From contig WRDA01000048.1 of the NCBI GenBank assembly GCA_009783675.1, positions 1 to 8,832 of the forward strand: 8,832 nucleotides of DNA, written 5' to 3'. Both the position numbers and the translations under genes were made by a program. The notes beneath the pieces were generated by a model. That model was given only the letters and a program-made list of their open reading frames with translations. It was not told where the DNA came from and did not search any database. Each line of letters opens with the position of its first letter. Positions within the stretch are counted from its first letter, which is position 1. Shown here piece after piece: positions 4,581 through 8,832 of this stretch. The stretch comes from Symbiobacteriaceae bacterium. GTDB taxonomy: Bacteria; Bacillota; JAAYKD01; WRDA01.

Positions 4581-4739
4581 ATGGAATCAAATGGGATCGT
4601 ACAGGGGCGCTTAGCAATCGGCTTATGCAGAGCCTTGGGTTTATCCAGGCTCTTCCAATATCCGATCTTTGCGCTCCTTGATAATAGAATAGTTTTTCCC
4701 TTCGCCCGATGCCCAGTGCGAGTACGACCTCGCATCTGA
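4581..4739 (+). CDS. Possible 52-residue protein inside the structured region
   Basis: ATG 4581 has AAGGGAGGA (4564-4572) upstream with 8-9 base spacing and ends at TGA 4737-4739. The predicted product has no recognised domain, transmembrane segment or signal peptide, and ends in an Arg-rich tail (CPVRVRPRI). Two strong hairpins (4629-4653, 4717-4734) lie inside it, which is more typical of RNA than of coding sequence. It could be an upstream ORF regulating parAB. The ribosome binding site is the main support, so it may not be translated. Confidence 0.25.
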   Translation: MESNGIVQGRLAIGLCRALGLSRLFQYPIFALLDNRIVFPFARCPVRVRPRI

Positions 4740-4829
4740 CACACTTTGGGGAATTATCTCCGTGGCCTAAGAAGGTTGCATGGGATCTCTGCGGCAGTGC
4801 ATAGCGTCTACGCTGCGGAGGTGGTGTGG

Positions 4830-4849
4830 CACGGTATTTTTATACCGTG
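4830..4849. repeat. 20-bp interrupted palindrome upstream of parA, candidate parS or operator
   Basis: CACGGTAT (4830-4837) and ATACCGTG (4842-4849) are perfect 8-bp arms around TTTT, 164 bp upstream of parA. It is not followed by a T run on either strand. Centromere sites for ParB are often palindromes next to parAB, and operators for ParA or ParB autoregulation occupy the same place. The arm core ATACCG also forms odd palindromes at 6237-6253 and 358-366. On the minus strand the site holds TATAAA with a weak -35 (TTCAAA, 16 bp), so it may also overlap a promoter. Confidence 0.5.
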
Positions 4850-4897
4850 ACGAAGGGGTTTTGAACGAAAACAGCGAATAATAAGGTGAAATTTTAA

Positions 4898-4973
4898 GCT
4901 GAGCCATATCCTTTGACATTGGTGTGGCTCAGCGTGTCACCAGATAGCAGACCAGCCTCACTGTAAGGTCTGC
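4898..4973 (+). promoter_or_regulatory. Two-hairpin leader of the parAB mRNA
   Basis: GCTGAGCCATA (4898-4908) pairs with TGTGGCTCAGC (4923-4933) through 11 pairs including one U-G on the plus strand. GCAGACC (4947-4953) pairs perfectly with GGTCTGC (4967-4973). Both lie within 120 bases of the parA start and leave its ribosome binding site (5002-5007) free. They could affect mRNA stability or bind a regulator. No known riboswitch consensus was recognised. A TTGACA at 4913 lies in the first loop but lacks a -10 partner. Confidence 0.45.
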
Positions 4974-5013
4974 GTCCATATACACCTGGAAACCGCCATT
5001 TGGGAGGATAACA

Positions 5014-5826
5014 ATGGAGCATACATGTCGCATTATCGGAGTAGTGAATCAAAAAGGTGGCACCGGGAAAACAACTACTGCGCTACACCTTGGAGCCGGA
5101 TTGGCTCAGAAAGGCAAGCGAGTTTTGCTAGTGGACCTGGATCCCCAAGCATCCCTGTCTATACTTGCTGACCTTGATCTAAGTATCAGGCGATTATCGA
5201 TAGCGGATTTGTTGGAAGCGGAAATATACAGGTTACCATCGGCTGAACCGATGGAGCGAACCGATAAAGAGGCAATTATTAACCTGGATGATAATCTTGA
5301 TATCATCCCTTCGTCCATATCTCTTTCAAGTATTGAGCTAAAACTCATTGCCGCTGATGCCAGAGAGTTCATGTTAAAGGGCATACTAGATCCGCTGAGA
5401 GAGCATTATGACTTCATTTTAGTGGATGGACTGCCTAGCCTTGGCAGCCTGATGATCAACCTCCTGACAGCCGCAGATGAGGTTATTATCCCCACGAAAG
5501 CCGAGTTTTTGGACATTCAGGGCGTCAGTCTGCTGATAAACCACGGCATAAATAGAGTAAGATCGAGACTTAATCCAAATCTGCGAATTGACGGCATTCT
5601 CCTGACCCTGGTTAACGAGAGGCTCAAAGCCACCAAGGAAATCATGGACGAGTTATCTGATATAGCTCAGTCTGCAGGTATTCCAATATTCAGTTCCATG
5701 ATCGTCAGCGCCACGGTAGCCAGAGATGCAAGCAAGAAAGGGCTTACTGTTTATAAGTGCGCACCTGGATCGAAGCTGGCAACGGCTTATATGAACTTCG
5801 TTGAGGAGGTGCTAGCTCTTGGCTAA
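5014..5826 (+). CDS. parA: ParA/Soj-type partition ATPase
   Basis: This 270-residue cytoplasmic ATPase of the ParA/MinD superfamily moves replicon copies apart by binding DNA nonspecifically and being released by ParB. ATG 5014 follows GGGAGG (5002-5007) at 6 bases. The deviant Walker A motif KGGTGKT is at residues 14-20, with the signature Lys14. VLLVDLDPQA follows at 37-46, and the Walker B region FILVDGLPSLG at 134-144. PTKAEFLDIQGV (160-171) and GILLTLVNERLKATKE match the family core. The protein starts directly at the ATPase fold without an N-terminal helix-turn-helix, like chromosomal Soj and type Ib plasmid ParAs, so ParB is the more likely specific DNA binder. One oddity is DGLP where most relatives have DxPP. 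The stop overlaps the parB start by 8 bp, implying coupled translation. Confidence 0.93.
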   Translation: MEHTCRIIGVVNQKGGTGKTTTALHLGAGLAQKGKRVLLVDLDPQASLSILADLDLSIRRLSIADLLEAEIYRLPSAEPMERTDKEAIINLDDNLDIIPSSISLSSIELKLIAADAREFMLKGILDPLREHYDFILVDGLPSLGSLMINLLTAADEVIIPTKAEFLDIQGVSLLINHGINRVRSRLNPNLRIDGILLTLVNERLKATKEIMDELSDIAQSAGIPIFSSMIVSATVARDASKKGLTVYKCAPGSKLATAYMNFVEEVLALG

Positions 5827-6958
5827 GCTCCCCAAACTTAACCTTCAAGATGACCCTAATGCGTTTGATCTATATAGCAGTTTAACTTCTTCAAACCTAT
5901 CCATAGCTCCAGAGGATTTCGCTCCGATGCTAATACCAATGAGCTTAATAGATCATTGGAAAGATCATCCGTTTAACATATATCCACCGGAACGCCTGCA
6001 AGAGCTGGCAGACTCAATCGAGAAAAATGGTCTGCACAGCCCTATCATAGTACGTCGCAGTGGCCAAAGATACCAGATCATAGCTGGTCATAACCGCTAT
6101 GAGGCGCATAAGCTCCTCAACAGATCTGAGATTATGGCCAGAGTTGTCAAGAACTTAGATGACACCACGGCAGCCATCATGGTAACTGAATCCAACCTGC
6201 TGCAAAGAGAACAAATCCTGCCAAGTGAAAAAGCCAGAGCATACCGTATGCTCATAGACGCCCTGAATGCCAGGGGTGAGGACACCCATGGCGTCGATGC
6301 GGATGAGAATGAAACAGGTGGCAGCGATACTATGCCCTATGGCACCATGGACAGGGTGGCCAGTATTACCTCGGATAATCGCCGCCAAATCTACCGCTAC
6401 CTGCGTCTTCTAAAGTTGAATGACGCCCTGCTGGTGCGGGTAGATAGTGAGCAAATACCCTTTCGGGCAGCAGTCGCCTTATCCTACTTAAGAGAAGCTT
6501 CACTGATAGAACTGGAGCTCCTTTTGAGCCAAAGCCAGGATATCAGAGTTACGGTTATTGCTGCTGACAGACTAAAGGAGCTGTGCCGTGATGGTAAGCT
6601 GGAACTGAGCAGAGAAGCAATCGCCGCCGTACTTAGGGACTCAGTTGCCGAGGGTGCCAGTATCTCGCAGCCACCTGAGCCGACTGAGCCTTTAGATCAG
6701 GTTACACGCGCTGCCAGACTCAAAAAGAGCGGTTTGCTTCATAACGGCGTCCTTAATCATGCCGCTCTTCTGCGCCGCATGAAGAAGGACAGAGCGATTT
6801 CACTCAGTCAAAGGCGCCTGCTGGAAGGGACCGTGGCTGAGGCTATCGAGAAGGCAAAACAGGATACTATAAGGGACTTTATGCGCACGCATAAACCAGG
6901 CTTCGACCTGGATACCTATATAAGCAGCCTCTCAGCAGAGGAGGTGATAGAAGAATAA
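5819..6958 (+). CDS. parB: ParB/Spo0J-type centromere-binding partition protein
   Basis: This 379-residue protein would bind parS, spread as a CTP-dependent clamp, and stimulate ParA. TTG 5819 overlaps the parA stop by 8 bp and has GGAGG (5805-5809) at 9 bases, supporting translational coupling. The ParB/Srx N-terminal domain spans about residues 38-125: IPMSLI, YPPERLQELADSIEKNGL, PIIVRR, then AGHNRYEAHKLL (89-100), the nucleotide-binding box in its GHNRYEA variant. ESNLLQREQILPSEKA (124-139) matches the conserved E.NL.R..L.P.E.A segment. The helix-turn-helix follows at about 180-225 (SDNRRQIYRYLRLLKL). An acidic, Gly-rich insert (about 151-177) separates the two domains. The C-terminus (300-379) is basic and helical, presumably for dimerisation. 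The next gene starts 13 bp after the stop, in the same operon. Confidence 0.9.
   Translation: MAKLPKLNLQDDPNAFDLYSSLTSSNLSIAPEDFAPMLIPMSLIDHWKDHPFNIYPPERLQELADSIEKNGLHSPIIVRRSGQRYQIIAGHNRYEAHKLLNRSEIMARVVKNLDDTTAAIMVTESNLLQREQILPSEKARAYRMLIDALNARGEDTHGVDADENETGGSDTMPYGTMDRVASITSDNRRQIYRYLRLLKLNDALLVRVDSEQIPFRAAVALSYLREASLIELELLLSQSQDIRVTVIAADRLKELCRDGKLELSREAIAAVLRDSVAEGASISQPPEPTEPLDQVTRAARLKKSGLLHNGVLNHAALLRRMKKDRAISLSQRRLLEGTVAEAIEKAKQDTIRDFMRTHKPGFDLDTYISSLSAEEVIEE
6237..6253. repeat. 17-bp palindrome inside parB
   Basis: GAGCATAC and GTATGCTC flank a central C, giving 8-bp perfect arms. The centre ATACCGTAT is the same odd palindrome seen at 358-366 by the antitoxin promoter and shares ATACCG with the arms of the 4830-4849 palindrome. 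ParB sites can lie within par genes, but one such palindrome by chance is not surprising. Confidence 0.3.
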
Positions 6959-6971
6959 GGAGGGGAATCGA

Positions 6972-8789
6972 TTGGTCGATGTTTGTTACCAGTCTTATGA
7001 GGCTATGGAGCCAAAAGCTGACGGGCGAAGCCCGCTGACCGATAGTGATGAACTAAACCAGCAGCTACTCGATATCTTGAATCGAACCTTTGAACAGCGA
7101 CATTATTATATCCCTCTCTTTCCACCCGAGGACGATGAAATAAGAAACCTGGTGCAACAAACTCTGATCCCGCAGTATGGCTTTGAGCGAACCATGACGG
7201 TGCTGGCGCATGTCGTTATGAAAAATCCCGACCATCATGAACATCTCAGCGCCGACAATCTCGCCTGGGCAAAAAGCATGCGTCCCATACTCACAAGCAG
7301 GGAGTACGAGTTCAACGTAGTATGTTTCTATCCCGACAGATGGGATGCCTCGCTAGACACGGTCATCAAAGAAGTCCGCGAACATGCAGAGTATATGCAG
7401 ATTATAAACCCAGCCGCCTGCCATTCCCTGTCAGGCAGAGAATATCTCTGGACCAAGTTATATTCCGGCATCTCACGGATCGGGAGCAACACCTACGATG
7501 AAATTATAGACATGCTGTCGGGGATAGACCTCAGCGGCATCGAAGATGATCTGCTGACCATCTGCAGCAGCGAGAGCAGTGCAGGGGCGCTGGTGAGGGT
7601 GCTGCAGACGTTCAAGGAAGAGATCACCACAAATACAAAAACTACGGCCCTGCAGGAAGATGCGGGGCTTTCTGATATCACCCCAGAGGTGAGTACTCCA
7701 ACTATCGTGCAGGAAGAACCCCAGATAATCAGCCAGCTCAACACTATCCTGCCGTTAGTTCAATCGTTGGAAGGCAGTCATACACAGGGGAAGCGCGATT
7801 GGGTCACTACTGAACAGATCGCCGAAGCCAAGGCGGTGCCCATGGAACTCCTGGCCAGGCGGTTGGGCTATGATCTCAAGAAGGAAGGCAAAAGCTTTCG
7901 TTTCGAGAGGGACAAGAGCATCACGATCAGCAACAATCTGTGGACGGATCGCGCACCCTCAGCGGGAGGTTTAGGTGGCAGCACCATAGATTTTCTGACC
8001 AAGTATCACTCTCCTGGGATTTCCTTTCAGGATGCTGTGCGGGAGATCCACCGCCTCTGCCTGAGCCCTATCGACGAGTTATCTGGCGCGCAGGAATGGT
8101 TAAAGGCAGCTGTCGAAAGGTCAGAGAAGCCTCAGGTGGAGTTTGTGCTACCCGAGCACAGTATGACTGCACGCGATGTGGTGGAATACCTCACTCATAC
8201 CAGGGGTATCGCCGAGGAGATAGTCATTGAGCAGTTGAGAAACGGTAACCTCTACCAGTCTACCCCCTATGACAACTGTTGCTTCGTTGGTTATGACACC
8301 AGGGGAACGGCACGCAGCGCCTTTCAGAGGGGTATCAGCGACCTCAGAGGCAAGCGTTTCCTGGGAGAAGTACAGGGATCCTGCAAAGAATATCCCTTCG
8401 TGATGAAGGGAACCTCCGCGCAGTGGCTCTATGTCTTCGAGAGTGCCATCGATGCCCTGAGCCACGCGACTTTCGCCAAACTGAGAGGTGTATCCTGGTC
8501 TGAACACAGCCGTATAAGCCTCAATGGGGTCAGCACAGTCGCCCTGGAGCGCTATCTCGATGACCATGAGGGAGTGATCGGAGTTACCCTGTGTCTGGAC
8601 AATGATGAGGCGGGGTTGAATGCGGTCAGGAACATCAGCAAATTTCTGAGGGAGCGATATACCCATATCCTGGTGGAAATAGAGACGCCTAAGGCCAAGG
8701 ACGTCAACGAGGATCTCCTCTTCTCCCTGGGTATGCAATCGGAAAGATACGAACCAACGGCGACCCCAACCCGGGAAAGAGGGATCTGA
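6972..8789 (+). CDS. DUF3991/Toprim primase-like protein with an extra N-terminal domain
   Basis: TTG 6972 follows GGAGG (6959-6963), which begins right after the parB stop; an in-frame ATG at residue 12 has no better site. The 605-residue protein has three parts. Residues about 40-105 resemble the DUF3849-like module of Clostridia mobile-element proteins (YGFERTMTVLAHVV, LSADNLAWAKS). Residues about 277-362 resemble the region before DUF3991 (ARRLGYDLKKEGKSF, GLGGSTIDFLTKY, FQDAVREI). Residues about 395-585 carry DUF3991 and Toprim_2, with YVFESAIDALS (487-497) holding the catalytic Glu, LCLDNDEAG (540-548) giving the DxD metal site, and KDVNEDL (576-582). Toprim domains occur in primases and topoisomerases. 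No CHC2 zinc-finger cysteines are present, so it is not a full DnaG. It probably acts in priming or transfer of the element's DNA. The substrate is unknown. Confidence 0.82.
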   Translation: MVDVCYQSYEAMEPKADGRSPLTDSDELNQQLLDILNRTFEQRHYYIPLFPPEDDEIRNLVQQTLIPQYGFERTMTVLAHVVMKNPDHHEHLSADNLAWAKSMRPILTSREYEFNVVCFYPDRWDASLDTVIKEVREHAEYMQIINPAACHSLSGREYLWTKLYSGISRIGSNTYDEIIDMLSGIDLSGIEDDLLTICSSESSAGALVRVLQTFKEEITTNTKTTALQEDAGLSDITPEVSTPTIVQEEPQIISQLNTILPLVQSLEGSHTQGKRDWVTTEQIAEAKAVPMELLARRLGYDLKKEGKSFRFERDKSITISNNLWTDRAPSAGGLGGSTIDFLTKYHSPGISFQDAVREIHRLCLSPIDELSGAQEWLKAAVERSEKPQVEFVLPEHSMTARDVVEYLTHTRGIAEEIVIEQLRNGNLYQSTPYDNCCFVGYDTRGTARSAFQRGISDLRGKRFLGEVQGSCKEYPFVMKGTSAQWLYVFESAIDALSHATFAKLRGVSWSEHSRISLNGVSTVALERYLDDHEGVIGVTLCLDNDEAGLNAVRNISKFLRERYTHILVEIETPKAKDVNEDLLFSLGMQSERYEPTATPTRERGI

Positions 8790-8832
8790 TGACCATCTTA
8801 GAGGATAAAGTCCGGCGTCGGAAGCTGAAGAG
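8789..8832 (+). CDS. Start of a further operon gene, cut by window edge
   Basis: ATG 8789 overlaps the TGA of the Toprim gene by one base (TGATG), a typical coupled junction, with AGAGGG about 5 bases upstream. Only 14 codons are visible (MTILEDKVRRRKLK), highly charged, and not enough to assign a family. It appears to be the fourth gene of the parAB operon. Confidence 0.55.
   Translation, partial: MTILEDKVRRRKLK

Larger units (their letters stand above)
4443..4850 (+). ncRNA. Candidate large structured RNA or leader upstream of parAB
   Basis: A run of hairpins begins about 12 bases after the predicted start. These are GGGATTGCC/GGCAATCCC (4455-4463, 4482-4490), a 10-bp stem (4493-4502 with 4512-4521), GGT/ACC with CCAT/ATGG at about 4525-4547, AGAGCCT/AGGCTCT extended by GG/CC (4629-4653), TGCGAG/CTCGCA (4717-4734), AGCGT/ACGCT (4803-4814), and the palindrome at 4830-4849. 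The 10-bp stem needs two U-G pairs on the plus strand; these would be A-C mismatches on the minus strand, so plus-strand RNA is favoured, in line with the promoter. I do not recognise a known riboswitch or RNA family. Its 3' end is unknown: it may be a free RNA or the parAB leader. Confidence 0.45.

Noticed and set aside
4430..4744. Minus-strand ORF of 104 codons overlapping the structured region
   Set aside because: Its product has no recognised domain, the start lacks a clear ribosome binding site, and base pairing (U-G pairs) and the promoter favour plus-strand RNA. A short zinc-knuckle-like string (NSPKCVRC) occurs in another minus frame nearby, so a decayed gene cannot be fully ruled out.
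4913..4941. TTGACA at 4913 as a parA promoter
   Set aside because: No -10 box lies 16-18 bp downstream (GTCACC at 17 bp), and the hexamer lies in the loop of the leader hairpin.
1..8832. CRISPR array, tRNA or rRNA genes, insertion sequence
   Set aside because: No regularly spaced repeats, cloverleaf, rRNA-like sequence or transposase with terminal inverted repeats was seen on reading the window.

Overview
The window reads as the replication and maintenance backbone of a plasmid or plasmid-like integrative element from a Gram-positive host, most likely Bacillota (Clostridia-like). The basis is a RepA_N-type initiator with a DUF6017-like C-terminus, strong GGAGG ribosome binding sites with several TTG/GTG starts, near-consensus sigma-A promoters, and a Soj/Spo0J-type parAB pair followed by a DUF3991/Toprim primase-like protein. 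These assignments come from motifs recognised by eye; no database search was possible.

Layout. 1-250: 3' end of a small zinc-ribbon gene with DnaJ-like CxxCxGxG repeats, cut by the window edge. 366-665: a RelB/DinJ-type antitoxin with a near-perfect promoter but no toxin partner. 666-1425: a non-coding control region ahead of rep. It holds two diverged copies of one hairpin module (about 751-930 and 1141-1308), an 18-codon leader peptide between them, and an excellent promoter on the opposite strand (1343-1315). I read the second copy as a countertranscript RNA that overlaps the rep leader and controls copy number, and the first as its duplicate. 1426-2712: rep, with two winged-helix domains. 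2713-3097: iteron-like direct repeats and a run of adjacent inverted repeats.

3098-4099: two decaying minus-strand genes, a GNAT acetyltransferase with two in-frame TAA codons and a metallo-beta-lactamase-fold gene with a one-base frameshift. 4100-4407: no recognisable gene. 4408-5013: a near-consensus plus-strand promoter followed by an unusually hairpin-rich stretch, a possible 52-codon ORF, a 20-bp interrupted palindrome (possible parS or operator) and a folded parA leader. 5014-8789: a tight operon parA-parB-toprim gene with overlapping or nearly touching ends, continuing into a fourth gene that runs off the right edge.

Together: rep starts replication, the antisense and leader elements would set copy number, ParA and ParB partition the replicon, and the Toprim protein probably serves DNA processing or priming. 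The strongest candidates for something undescribed are the duplicated antisense-RNA module in front of rep and the structured RNA in front of parAB.
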